21,669 nt of DNA from Bacillota bacterium. Its GTDB lineage: Bacteria; Bacillota; Negativicutes; Sporomusales; UBA7701. A model generated the notes under the pieces. The model did not search any database. It saw nothing but the letters and a program-made list of their open reading frames with translations, and was not told the origin of the DNA. Location: contig JAEZLU010000362.1 of assembly GCA_023415075.1 (NCBI GenBank), positions 1 to 21,669 on the forward strand. Direction: 5' to 3'. The position numbers were made by a program, and so were the translations under genes. This document shows, in pieces, positions 14,466-21,669 of the stretch. Every line of letters starts with the position of its first letter. Positions within the stretch are counted from its first letter, which is position 1.

Positions 14466-15330
14466 TTTTCACGCCCCCTCGCTGCCGGCTGATGAGAAAG
14501 TCGGCCAGTTCGGCCGCTGCTTCTTCCTCCTGCCGCCAATCGCCCAGGCTCAGCCCCAGGTCGGTCTCCAACCCGGTCTTCACCTGCCAGAGGGGCGGCA
14601 GCATGGGGGCAAATTCCTTCCGGCTGGCCATAAAGGCCAGCACCTCAGCCGGCGAGCCCTGGCAGGCAACCTTGCCGCCCGCCAGCAGCACCAGCTGATG
14701 AGCGTGGGCCAGTACCCTGGCCAGTTCGTGCTCGACGACGATTACCGTTATTCCGTAGCTCTGGTTAAGGCCGGCCAGGAGGGCGTACAGCTCCTCGGCC
14801 CCTTCGGGATCGAGGGCCGAGGCCGGTTCATCCAGCACCAGGATACCCGGCCGGGTCGCCAGTACCGAGGCAATGGCCAGCCTTTGCTTCTGGCCGCCGG
14901 ACAGTGAGCCCACTTCCCGCTCGACCAGGCCAGTGAGGCCGACCTGGGCCAGCACCTCGTCAATCCGCCGGCCAATTTTCGCGCTATCCTCGCCCCGGTT
15001 CTCGAGGGCGAAAGCAATTTCCTCGGCCACCGTCATGGTGACGAGCTGGCTTTCATAATCTTCCAGCACAGTGCCGACGCGGGCGGCGATCTCACTCATG
15101 CCGGCGGCGGCCGTGTCATTGCCGTCCACCAGTACGCGGCCGGCCATACTGCCGCCGAAGTAGTGGGGGACGACGCCGCAGGCGGCCAGGCACAAAGTCG
15201 TCTTGCCGGCGCCGCTCGGCCCGGCGACAACCGTGAAGGACCCGGGGGCCACCTCGAGGCTCACGCCGTCAAGCGCCTTGCGGTCGCCGCTGTATGCATA
15301 ACTGAAGTTATCAAAGACAATTGCCGACAC
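14458..15330 (-). CDS. ecfA1: ECF transporter ATP-binding component A
   Basis: A 290-residue ABC ATPase, the first gene after T-box 1. It has Walker A GPSGAGKTT (37-45), Q-loop DYESQL (Q95), signature LSGGQ (143-147), Walker B LVLDEP (164-169) and switch His H201 in VVEHE. The C-terminal 50 residues, with WQVKTGLETDLGLSLGDW, extend beyond the core domain. The GTG start at 15330 follows a G-rich stretch at a suitable distance. It is about 20 bases after the leader terminator, so its synthesis depends on T-box read-through. Confidence 0.94.
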   Translation of the reverse strand: MSAIVFDNFSYAYSGDRKALDGVSLEVAPGSFTVVAGPSGAGKTTLCLAACGVVPHYFGGSMAGRVLVDGNDTAAAGMSEIAARVGTVLEDYESQLVTMTVAEEIAFALENRGEDSAKIGRRIDEVLAQVGLTGLVEREVGSLSGGQKQRLAIASVLATRPGILVLDEPASALDPEGAEELYALLAGLNQSYGITVIVVEHELARVLAHAHQLVLLAGGKVACQGSPAEVLAFMASRKEFAPMLPPLWQVKTGLETDLGLSLGDWRQEEEAAAELADFLISRQRGGVKSA

Positions 15331-15351
15331 CTGTTTGGCCCCCCAACAAAA

Positions 15352-15642
15352 TATAAAAACCCCTCATCCCGGTGTAAGGGACGAGGGGTTAACCCGCGGT
15401 GCCACCCTAATTGGCTGTGTAAGCAGCCCAGCTTTACGAGGTACGGGAGCATGCTCCGATACCCGCTTCCCGTTAACGGCGGAAGAATCCGACGGCGCCT
15501 ACCCCGCTTGCGCGGCTCGGACCGTATCTCCCAGGCCCATTCGACATGCCGAGCAGTGCCAAACTCTCACTACCATTGGCTCGCTGCAACCCTCTAGTCA
15601 TGTGTACTCTTCCTGGTCATCGATGATAAATTATGTATTTGG
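15352..15642 (-). promoter_or_regulatory. T-box leader 1, predicted tryptophan-specific
   Basis: Stem I pairs CCAGG/CCTGG below and ACAUG/CAUGU above the specifier loop, with the 5' strand AAGAGUA and the 3' strand GAA-UGG-G. The specifier UGG (Trp) is at 15537-15539. A K-turn-like UGA/GAG flanks the lower helix. The apical part GCGAGCCAATGG...GAGTTTGGC is nearly identical to leader 2. The T-box AGGGTGGCACCGCGGG lies at 15392-15408, with bulge UGGC fitting the G discriminator of tRNA-Trp. The lower helix has compensatory changes relative to leader 2 (CCAGG/CCTGG against UUGGG/CCCGG), which supports the fold. It controls ecfA1. Confidence 0.9.
15355..15390 (-). terminator. Regulated terminator of T-box 1
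   Basis: CCCCTCGTCCC and GGGATGAGGGG pair around TTACACC on the minus strand, followed by five T. It is 25 bases before the ecfA1 start. Confidence 0.87.
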
Positions 15643-15647
15643 TTTTG

Positions 15648-15677
15648 AGTATAGCAGACCGGACAAAGTCTTGTCAA
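15648..15677 (-). promoter_or_regulatory. Sigma-A promoter of the Trp ECF operon
   Basis: TTGACA (15672-15677) and TATACT (15648-15653) with an 18-base spacer. The transcript would begin near 15641, just before the T-box leader. Confidence 0.78.
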
Positions 15678-15700
15678 CAAAATTTCACTAGCGCTCTAAT
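15671..15700 (+). promoter_or_regulatory. Divergent sigma-A promoter of the zinc-ribbon gene
   Basis: TTGTCA (15671-15676) and TCTAAT (15695-15700) are 18 bases apart, each one base from consensus. The -35 hexamer overlaps the -35 of the opposite Trp-operon promoter almost exactly, so the two polymerases would compete. Confidence 0.55.
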
Positions 15701-15743
15701 ACCCGGCCGCTGCTTAGGGCACACTAATGGCGGAGGTGTAAAT

Positions 15744-16136
15744 ATGGAAGGGGTAGTCTGCGCCAACTGTCACTCCTGGCTGGGCCTCGATGCGGCGGCC
15801 TGCCCCGGCTGCGGCGACAGTATCATAAACGACGGCGACGGCAAAAACGTCATCGACCGTCTGCAGCCGAATTGCCTAATCCACCGCTACGACGGCTCCG
15901 ACCTCCTGGAGCCGGCGGTCGTCATCAAGGAAGGCAAGACCAACATCAAAGCCGCCACGCGACTAAAAGAATATGCCCAGCCGGTCACCGTCCCCAAGCA
16001 TAAGGTATATTCCTTCGACCAGAGCATCCTCGGCGCTGTCCAGGCACTGCGCAACGAACGCACCGCCACCGTTCGCCGCTATGACCAGCATATCCAGCAC
16101 TACTGGCAGCAACTGAAACCCTACAAGCCGAAATAG
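15744..16136 (+). CDS. Small zinc-ribbon protein of unknown function
   Basis: A 130-residue protein I do not recognise. The N-terminus has two CxxC pairs (C6/C9 and C20/C23), the pattern of a zinc ribbon. The middle is mixed, and the C-terminal third is basic and aromatic (RRYDQHIQHYWQQLKPYKPK). No signal peptide or membrane segment is visible, so it is cytosolic. ATG 15744 has GGAGG 7 bases upstream. It is monocistronic: its promoter diverges from the Trp operon and a strong terminator follows the stop. Confidence 0.8.
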   Translation: MEGVVCANCHSWLGLDAAACPGCGDSIINDGDGKNVIDRLQPNCLIHRYDGSDLLEPAVVIKEGKTNIKAATRLKEYAQPVTVPKHKVYSFDQSILGAVQALRNERTATVRRYDQHIQHYWQQLKPYKPK

Positions 16137-16153
16137 GCACAGGCGGAAAACTT

Positions 16154-16182
16154 AAGGCCGGGGAAATGTCCCCGGCCTTTTT
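16154..16182 (+). terminator. Terminator after the zinc-ribbon gene
   Basis: AAGGCCGGGGA and TCCCCGGCCTT pair around AATG-type loop bases, followed by five T on the plus strand. It lies between convergent genes and may weakly serve the aminotransferase too. Confidence 0.88.
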
Positions 16183-16189
16183 GCCTATA

Positions 16190-17335
16190 TTATTTCTTGT
16201 CCCACTCGGCGCAGGCCGCGCCCACCGCGGCCCCCGACTGGACTTTCACGTCCAGGGCGTTCAGGGCCCGCTCGACCGACGACAGCAGTTTGACGATTTC
16301 AGTGATGCAGATGTTGCCCATATGGCCCATCCGGAAAGCCTTGCCCTTGATCTCACCGAGAGCGCCGGCGATAAATACGCCATAGTCTTCCATCTTGGCC
16401 CGGAAAGCCGCACAGTCTACGCCCGCCGGATAGTAGGCTACCGTGAGGGTGGGAGCCAGCGCCTCCTGGGCGGTGACTGTCTTAATGCCGATGGCGGCCA
16501 GGCCGGCCCGCACGCTGCGGCCGATCCGCTCGTGGCGGGCGAAGCGCGCTTCCAGCCCCTCGGCCAGTATGATCTTGACCGCTTCATTCAGGGCCAGGAT
16601 AAGATTGACCGGCGGCGTTGCGAAATATAAGCCGGGGTTATCCATGATCGGCAGCCAGTTCTTCCAGTCGCTGTAGTAGGTCGGCACCGTGCCCAGCGCC
16701 TCCCGACGGGCCAAAGCCTTGGCGCCGAGGGCCACCATCGTCAGGCCAGGCGGCGTACCGAAGGCCTTCTGACAGGTGGTCACCAGCAGATCAATGCCCC
16801 AGTCCTTTATCGGCTCGGGAATGCCGGCGCTTGCACAAACGCCGTCAAGAATGTAGAAGGTGTCATACTTTTTGGCCAACTCGCCCACTTCCTTAGGCTG
16901 AGCCATAACGCCGGAGGAAGTGTCGACATGGGTCAGAGTGATGGCCGCGTATTTCTTGGCCGCCAGTTTAGCCTCGATTGCGCTAAGGGGCACCCGCTCA
17001 CCCACCGGGCAGTTCAGGACGTCGACCTTGATGCCCAGCGCCTTGGCCACAGCAATAAACCGGTCGCCGAACACGCCATGGGTGACGACGAGAATTTCCT
17101 CGCCGGCGCGGACAGTATTGACAAGGCCCATTTCCATGGACAGCGTACCGGCGCCGCCTATTACGATAACCTGTTCGGCCTGGAAAATGGTCTTCAGGCC
17201 GGCCAGGCACTCCTTATAAACCTTTACGAAACCACCGTAGGTATGACCGTAGGTCTGCGTGGCCATGGCCTGGCGGATGGGTTCAGCCACCGGTGTTGGC
17301 CCCGGTATCATAACCAAAGGGTCGGTCATAATCAT
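16190..17335 (-). CDS. Class V aminotransferase (alanine/serine-glyoxylate type)
   Basis: A 381-residue PLP enzyme of the AGAT/SGAT/SPT group. The start MIPGPTPVAEPIRQAM is typical of the family; GGAGTLSMEMG contributes phosphate binding, HVDTSSGVMAQP follows, ILDGVCASAG holds the PLP-pyridine Asp, and TTCQKAFGTPPGL carries the Schiff-base Lys. Such enzymes move an amino group from Ala or Ser to glyoxylate, or work in reverse with pyruvate. Start ATG 17335 is taken because GGAGG is 9 bases before it; a TTG two codons upstream is too close. The gene stands alone, divergent from dacF. The exact donor and acceptor pair cannot be set from sequence. Confidence 0.93.
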   Translation of the reverse strand: MIMTDPLVMIPGPTPVAEPIRQAMATQTYGHTYGGFVKVYKECLAGLKTIFQAEQVIVIGGAGTLSMEMGLVNTVRAGEEILVVTHGVFGDRFIAVAKALGIKVDVLNCPVGERVPLSAIEAKLAAKKYAAITLTHVDTSSGVMAQPKEVGELAKKYDTFYILDGVCASAGIPEPIKDWGIDLLVTTCQKAFGTPPGLTMVALGAKALARREALGTVPTYYSDWKNWLPIMDNPGLYFATPPVNLILALNEAVKIILAEGLEARFARHERIGRSVRAGLAAIGIKTVTAQEALAPTLTVAYYPAGVDCAAFRAKMEDYGVFIAGALGEIKGKAFRMGHMGNICITEIVKLLSSVERALNALDVKVQSGAAVGAACAEWDKK

Positions 17336-17341
17336 TGACAA

Positions 17342-17523
17342 TCGCCTCCGAACATCGTAAATCTAGTTTGGGTACAATAATTTATTTATACGATCAAATA
17401 CTCCAAAATCCTGCACCGCAAGCTATTGAATTTCGCGACCGCCTCGTCCGTCCGGCAAGCGGCGAGCATTAACCGGCCCGAGCGGCAATATAATGTATCA
17501 GTTTCGCGGCAGGAGGAACTCTC
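17342..17523. other. Divergent promoter region, aminotransferase / dacF
   Basis: About 180 bases. On the plus strand TATAAT at 17489-17494 is a good -10, but the matching -35 (GCATTA) is poor. GCATT plus GGCAATATAA resembles, loosely, promoters of forespore sigma factors, which control dacF in Bacillus. I found no sigma-54 site. Confidence 0.35.
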
Positions 17524-18681
17524 ATGACCATACTCCGGGCCAGCTTAATCCTCATCATCCTGGCGACCTGCCTCACCGCCTCGCCGGCCGTCGCGGCCCC
17601 GCCGCCCGCCCTCAAGGCCCAGGCAGCCATTCTGCTGGACGCCAAAACCGGTCAGGTGCTCTACGACAAAAATATCCATGTCCGCCACGCACCGGCCAGC
17701 ACGACTAAAATGATGACCGCCCTGCTGGCCCTCGAGAGCGGCCGCCTGGGCGACCGCGTCAAAGTCAGTCCGCAGGCGGCGGCGACCCGCGGATCGTCCA
17801 TGTACCTGTACGCCGGCCAGGCCCTAACGCTGGAGGAACTTATAACCGGTCTCATGATGCGGTCAGGCAACGACGCCGCGGTAGCCATCGCCGAGCACCT
17901 ATCCGGCTCGGTCGACGCTTTCGTCGAGCAGATGAACAAACGGGCCGCAGCCATCGGCGCCGTCAACACCCATTTCCGCAACCCCCATGGCCTGAGCGTC
18001 CCCGGCCATTACTCAACCGCCTTCGATCTGGCCTGGATAGCCCGCACCGCCCTTGCCAACCCGGCCTTTGCCACCATCGTCAGCACCAAGGAGATATCGA
18101 TAGAGTGGCAGGACAGGCGCGGCCGCGAGAAAGACGTCAGCCTGCGCAACACCAATAGGCTGCTGTGGATGCTCGAAGAGGCCGACGGGGTCAAAACCGG
18201 CACCACCAACGAAGCCGGGCCCTGCCTGGTCGCCAGCGCGACCCGCGGCAACCACAAACTCATCGCCGTCGTCCTTCACGATCACTCCCGCTGGTATGAC
18301 TCCATGCAGCTCCTCAAGTACGGCTTCGACACCTTTGACCTCTACGACTTCGCCGACCGCGGCGACGTTCTCGCCAACCTGCCGGTCGAACACGGCCTCA
18401 GCCAGGCCGTCGACGCCGTCGTCGCCGACACGGCCGCCCTGGTGGTTCGGGCCGCTGAATACCCTTCGGTGACCGTTGAAATCGAACTGCCGGAAAAAGT
18501 TAAGGCCCCGGTGTACCAAGGCCAGAAACTCGGGGAAATAGTTTTTTTCATTGATGAAAAAGCGGTTAAAACGGTGGATCTCGTAGCCGCCAGGGACGTC
18601 GACGAACGCACCTTTGTAAAAACCTTTCTCCAACAGCTTATCGATACCTTCCGTCTACTGTCGGGCTGGGGCGTCCTATAG
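17524..18681 (+). CDS. dacF: D-alanyl-D-alanine carboxypeptidase (PBP5/DacF type)
   Basis: A 385-residue penicillin-binding protein that trims the terminal D-Ala from peptidoglycan stem peptides outside the cytoplasmic membrane. The signal peptide covers about 1-25, with a likely cleavage after AVA. The three active-site motifs are STTK (S59, K62), SGN (114-116) and KTG (224-226). The C-terminal domain (about 275-385) is the beta-rich PBP5 appendage with VEIELPEKVKAPVYQGQKLG. It ends without an obvious amphipathic anchor, but LLSGWGVL is hydrophobic. ATG 17524 follows GGAGGAA closely. The stop overlaps the convergent cheR stop by 6 bases. The dacF symbol rather than dacA/B is by resemblance only. 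Confidence 0.9.
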   Translation: MTILRASLILIILATCLTASPAVAAPPPALKAQAAILLDAKTGQVLYDKNIHVRHAPASTTKMMTALLALESGRLGDRVKVSPQAAATRGSSMYLYAGQALTLEELITGLMMRSGNDAAVAIAEHLSGSVDAFVEQMNKRAAAIGAVNTHFRNPHGLSVPGHYSTAFDLAWIARTALANPAFATIVSTKEISIEWQDRRGREKDVSLRNTNRLLWMLEEADGVKTGTTNEAGPCLVASATRGNHKLIAVVLHDHSRWYDSMQLLKYGFDTFDLYDFADRGDVLANLPVEHGLSQAVDAVVADTAALVVRAAEYPSVTVEIELPEKVKAPVYQGQKLGEIVFFIDEKAVKTVDLVAARDVDERTFVKTFLQQLIDTFRLLSGWGVL

Positions 18682-19458
18682 CGGCTTGCGGTAAAAAAAG
18701 GGCAAATAGTGCTGGAAGCCGATCTCGCGGAAATTGAGGATAGCTTCGGTACCGCCGACAAAAAATACCCCGCCCGGCTTGAGGGCGGCGAAAAACCGAC
18801 GGTAAAGGGCGTCCTTGGCCTCTTCGGTGAAGTAAATGACCACATTACGGCATAATATCAGGTCAAAACCTGTCTCGAACTTATCGAGGAGCAGGTTGTG
18901 GCGCTGGAACTCCACCCGGGCTTTAACATCATCGAGTACGGTGTAACTGGCGCCGTTTTGTTTGAAGTATTTGGTCATGCGTGCAGCCGGGATGTTTTTC
19001 AGTTCGTTGGCGCTGTAAGTGCCCTGTTTGGCCTTGGCCAGCATTTCGACGTCAAGATCGGTAGCCAGTATCCGGTGCCGCACCTGGGGCGTTTTGTCCA
19101 TGAGGATCATTGCCAGCGAATAGGGCTCAGCCCCGGTCGAGCAGCCGGCGCTCCAGATATTGAGCCGCGGACTGCGGGCCAGCAGGTCGGGCATAACCTT
19201 TTCTTCTAGCTCGACAAACTTTTCCGGTGTCCGGAAAAATTCGGTCACGTTGATTGTCAGATAATCGATGAAATCCTTGTACAGCTTGGCGTCGTTCTCC
19301 AGAAGGTGGAAAAAAGCGGTGAAGGTGTTGACGCCGTGCCGATTCATGAGGTTGGTAATCCGGCGTTGCATCTGCGCAGGTTTATACTGATTAAGGTCAA
19401 TGGTCGACTTGGCAAACAGTTTCTGCTTAAAATTCTCCCAGTCTTTCTCGTCGATCAC
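18676..19458 (-). CDS. cheR: CheR-type chemotaxis protein methyltransferase
   Basis: A 260-residue SAM-dependent enzyme that methylates glutamates on chemoreceptors. The N-terminal helical domain (about 1-75) contains YKPAQMQRRITNLMNRHG, and INVTEFFR (69-76) is the CheR signature. The SAM site is IWSAGCSTGAEPYSLAMI (101-118), followed by ILATDLDVEML and FDLILCRNVVIYF. The GTG start at 19458 has GGAGG exactly 7 bases upstream. It follows motB by 17 bases on the same strand, so they form a two-gene unit. No other che genes are in view; the MCP-like gene at 6287 is a potential but distant partner. Confidence 0.95.
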   Translation of the reverse strand: MIDEKDWENFKQKLFAKSTIDLNQYKPAQMQRRITNLMNRHGVNTFTAFFHLLENDAKLYKDFIDYLTINVTEFFRTPEKFVELEEKVMPDLLARSPRLNIWSAGCSTGAEPYSLAMILMDKTPQVRHRILATDLDVEMLAKAKQGTYSANELKNIPAARMTKYFKQNGASYTVLDDVKARVEFQRHNLLLDKFETGFDLILCRNVVIYFTEEAKDALYRRFFAALKPGGVFFVGGTEAILNFREIGFQHYLPFFYRKPL

Positions 19459-19475
19459 CGGAATACCTCCATCGC

Positions 19476-20249
19476 TTATTGTTGCAATTTGATGTCGAAG
19501 CTGCTTATTTCGCCCCCCGAACGGCCTGTCCGCAGAATCACTATATCGACCCGGCGGTTTTTGGACCGGTTTTCTTCCGTGGTATTGGAATAAAGCGGCC
19601 GGAATTCGCCGTAGCCGAGGGAAGCAAGCCGGCGGGGATCGGCGCCGTGTTTCTCGATCAGATAGCGGGTCACGGCAATCGAGCGGGCCGCCGAAAGCTC
19701 CCAGTTGGACGGAAACTGCACGGTGTTTATCGGCAGATTGTCGGCATGGCCTTCCACCCGGACAAAACGGGGCGTATTCTTCAAGGCCCCGCCCACCGAA
19801 TCCAGCAGGGCGGTGGCATCGGGCCTGAGTTCGGCCCGGCCGAGATCAAACAGCACATTATCGAGGAAGCGGACGGTTAGGCCCCGTTCGTCGACGATAA
19901 AGGCCACTTGCTGCTGATCCTTCAGGTTGGCTTGAATTTTCCTGATAATATCATGGAAATCTTCCATCTCGCGGCTGGCGTCCAGACTTACCGCCGGGTC
20001 GGTCGCCTGGGTGCCGGGCGCGGTAAAGACCATGCTGGAGGCCGCGCCCTCGGTCCTGAAGGCCATCGCCAGCGAAGCCCTGAGAGCGTTGAATTTGGTG
20101 ACGTCAGCCTTGCTCATGGCGTACATTATGACAAAAAAGGCCATCATCAAAGTAATCAGGTCAGCATAAGTGAGTAGCCAGCGCATCATGCCGGCCGCGT
20201 CGTGACCGCCGCCACCGGCGCCACCGCTGCCACCGCGTCGTTTCGCCAT
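19476..20249 (-). CDS. motB: MotB-type flagellar motor stator protein
   Basis: A 257-residue stator subunit. A Gly-rich N-terminus (GGSGGAGGGGHD) precedes the single membrane helix WLLTYADLITLMMAFFVIMY, whose Asp30 is the ion-binding residue. The plug and linker come next, then the OmpA-like peptidoglycan-binding domain (about 125-245) with VEGHADNLPI, NWELSAARSIAVTRYL and RSKNRRVDIVI. The start ATG 20249 has GGGAGG 6 bases upstream. The usual partner motA is not upstream; alanine dehydrogenase is there instead. cheR follows, suggesting a shared motility transcript. It could also be a MotB/MotD-type variant. Confidence 0.93.
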   Translation of the reverse strand: MAKRRGGSGGAGGGGHDAAGMMRWLLTYADLITLMMAFFVIMYAMSKADVTKFNALRASLAMAFRTEGAASSMVFTAPGTQATDPAVSLDASREMEDFHDIIRKIQANLKDQQQVAFIVDERGLTVRFLDNVLFDLGRAELRPDATALLDSVGGALKNTPRFVRVEGHADNLPINTVQFPSNWELSAARSIAVTRYLIEKHGADPRRLASLGYGEFRPLYSNTTEENRSKNRRVDIVILRTGRSGGEISSFDIKLQQ

Positions 20250-20342
20250 AGAATCCTCCCTCTAAAATGTCAAGGCGTTGTACATAACATAACATTTTTG
20301 CTTTCTTCGACAGATACTGCCGAATTTCCTACAATAATTCCC

Positions 20343-20385
20343 AAAAAAAAAATCCGGGGCGAGGAAAAATCGTTCCTCGCCCCGG
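20343..20385 (-). terminator. Strong terminator after alanine dehydrogenase
   Basis: On the minus strand CCGGGGCGAGGAA and TTCCTCGCCCCGG pair around a short loop and run into nine or more T. It isolates ald from motB. Confidence 0.92.
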
Positions 20386-20414
20386 CAATATTCTTTCTGC
20401 TTTGTGCCTGCCGG

Positions 20415-21533
20415 CTAACCGAGCGCCGCCGAAAGCGGCGTAAACGGCAGATTGAGCGAATCGGCCACCGCCTGGTATGTGACCTTGCCGCCAAGCACAT
20501 TTACCCCCTTGGCCAGGCCCGGGTTATCGAGAATAGCCTGGCGGTAGCCTTTGTTGGCGATCGCCAGCGCATAATCGATGGTGGCGTTGGTCAGCGCGAA
20601 AGTCGACGTGCGGGCCACGGCGCCCGGCATATTGGCGACCGCGTAGTGGACAACCCCGTGTTTAACATAGGTGGGCTCGCTGTGGGTGGTAACGCGGTCG
20701 ATGGTAGCCACCGAACCGCCCTGATCGATGGCCACGTCGACGATTACCGAACCCGAAGACATCGTTTTGACCATCTCTTCGCTCACCAGTTTGGGGGCCT
20801 TGGCTCCCGGCAGCAGGACGGCGCCGATCAGCAGGTCGGCCTTGCGGGCCCAGCAGGCGATGTTATAGCTGTTGGACATGATCGTCACAACCCGGCCGCC
20901 GAACAGATCATCCAAATAGTTGAGCCGGTCGCCGGATTTGTCGATAATCGTCACCCTGGCCCCCATGCCGACGGCAATTTTTGCGGCGTTGGTGCCGACG
21001 GTGCCGCCGCCGACGATAACCACCTGGGCCGGCTCGACTCCCGGCACCCCACCCAGGAGAATGCCCTTGCCACCGTGCGGTTTCTCCAGGAACTGGGCGC
21101 CGATCTGGACCGCCATCCGCCCGGCGACCTCGCTCATCGGCGTCAGGAGGGGCAGCGACCGGTTGGGGCCCTCTATAGTCTCGTAGGCTATGCCGATAAC
21201 CTTTTGGGCCAGCAGTGCCTTGGCCAATTCAGGCTCGGGCGCCAGGTGCAGGTAGGTGAAAAGTATCTGGCCTTCGTGAAAAAGATCGTATTCCACCGGC
21301 AGGGGTTCTTTGACCTTCATTATCATTTCGGCGTCGGCGAATAACTGGCTCTTATCTCTGACAATTTTGCCGCCGGCCTGCTGATAGCTCTCGTCGCTAA
21401 AGCCGCTGCCGCAGCCGGCACCGGCCTCGACGAGCACGCTGTGGCCCGCCCTGGTCAGCGTTTCGACGCCAGCCGGCGTCAGGGCCACGCGGTCTTCATT
21501 GCTCTTGATTTCCCTAGGTACGCCAATAATCAT
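20415..21533 (-). CDS. ald: Alanine dehydrogenase
   Basis: A 372-residue NAD-dependent enzyme that interconverts L-alanine with pyruvate, NADH and ammonium. It begins MIIGVPREIKSNEDRVAL, typical of the family. EAGAGCGSGFSDESY, LHLAPEPEL and the NAD-binding VVIVGGGTVGTNAAKIAVGMG (about 169-189) follow, then GAVLLPGAKAPKLV and VDVAIDQGGS. Length and motif order match Ald throughout. Start ATG 21533 is taken with GGAGGG 7 bases upstream; an extra 18 codons ahead lack a ribosome site. A perfect sigma-54 promoter lies about 50 bases upstream, so transcription needs an activator. It stands alone, closed by a strong terminator. Confidence 0.96.
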   Translation of the reverse strand: MIIGVPREIKSNEDRVALTPAGVETLTRAGHSVLVEAGAGCGSGFSDESYQQAGGKIVRDKSQLFADAEMIMKVKEPLPVEYDLFHEGQILFTYLHLAPEPELAKALLAQKVIGIAYETIEGPNRSLPLLTPMSEVAGRMAVQIGAQFLEKPHGGKGILLGGVPGVEPAQVVIVGGGTVGTNAAKIAVGMGARVTIIDKSGDRLNYLDDLFGGRVVTIMSNSYNIACWARKADLLIGAVLLPGAKAPKLVSEEMVKTMSSGSVIVDVAIDQGGSVATIDRVTTHSEPTYVKHGVVHYAVANMPGAVARTSTFALTNATIDYALAIANKGYRQAILDNPGLAKGVNVLGGKVTYQAVADSLNLPFTPLSAALG

Positions 21534-21582
21534 TACATATCCCTCCGGTTCGTCAATGTTTGTCAGCACTACCCTAGACCAA

Positions 21583-21598
21583 TGCAATATTCGTGCCA
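21583..21598 (-). promoter_or_regulatory. Perfect sigma-54 promoter of ald
   Basis: The minus strand reads TGGCACGAATATTGCA, matching TGGCACRNNNNTTGCW at every defined position. The expected start is near 21571, about 38 bases before ATG 21533. Any enhancer would lie further upstream, mostly beyond the window edge. Confidence 0.85.
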
Positions 21599-21669
21599 GT
21601 CGCTCAGCCCTGAAAAACCAGCATTTTCATTATTTATGGAAACTTTTATTTCCGCAATTTGGAATAGTT

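Noticed and set aside
15510..15540. Tyrosine (UAC/UAU) as specifier in GAGAUAC / GAGAUAU of the two T-boxes
   Set aside because: Folding stem I places these bases below the lower helix, in the K-turn region. The specifier loop proper has GAA-UGG in both leaders, and the UGGC bulge does not fit the A discriminator of tRNA-Tyr.
20202..21344. 380-codon plus-strand frame opposite ald and motB
   Set aside because: It runs through the motB start and the ald terminator and lies opposite a family-perfect Ald; it has no recognisable domain.
1..21669. CRISPR array, insertion sequence or prophage
   Set aside because: I found no regularly spaced repeats, transposase, integrase or phage structural genes in any frame.

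Overview
The window looks like chromosome of a GC-rich, Gram-positive-lineage anaerobe, most likely a spore-forming member of the Negativicutes (Sporomusaceae-like). The grounds are two T-box leaders, a dedicated ECF transporter, strong GGAGG ribosome sites, a soluble methyl-accepting protein of a type I associate with that group, a DacF-type carboxypeptidase and several sigma-54 promoters. The taxonomic call is an inference. Nearly all genes lie on the minus strand; only a small zinc-ribbon gene and dacF are on the plus strand.

Left part (1-7.1 kb): an ArsR-type regulator with an 11-bp-arm palindromic operator leads into an aldehyde dehydrogenase that runs off the left edge. A visibly AT-richer intergenic stretch holds a decayed tRNA-Val copy with its terminator. 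Next come a TauE-type exporter, an MFS transporter with an in-frame stop at its apparent 8th codon, a broken pduL, an MHS-type MFS transporter, and a soluble MCP-like protein with a frameshift. Three damaged reading frames within about 3 kb suggest local decay (or sequence errors).

Middle (7.1-10.7 kb): a PAS-AAA+ sigma-54 activator is bracketed by sigma-54 promoters. One drives the activator itself, with a 13-codon upstream ORF in its leader. One drives the MCP-like gene, with a 17-bp-arm palindrome lying upstream as a candidate enhancer site. A third, weaker one precedes an ACS-type MFS gene. An intact tRNA-Val(CAC) lies upstream of the activator.

Centre (10.7-15.7 kb), the most interesting unit: two related T-box leaders, both with UGG (Trp) in the predicted specifier loop and UGGC in the T-box bulge. 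They control ecfA-ecfA'-ecfT and then a TrpP-like S-component plus a phenylacetate-CoA-ligase-type enzyme. I read this as a tryptophan-starvation operon that combines Trp import with activation of an arylacetate, possibly indoleacetate, for reductive Trp synthesis.

Right part (15.7-21.7 kb): a small zinc-ribbon gene, a class V aminotransferase, dacF, cheR, motB (no motA in view) and alanine dehydrogenase. The last is preceded by a perfect sigma-54 promoter.
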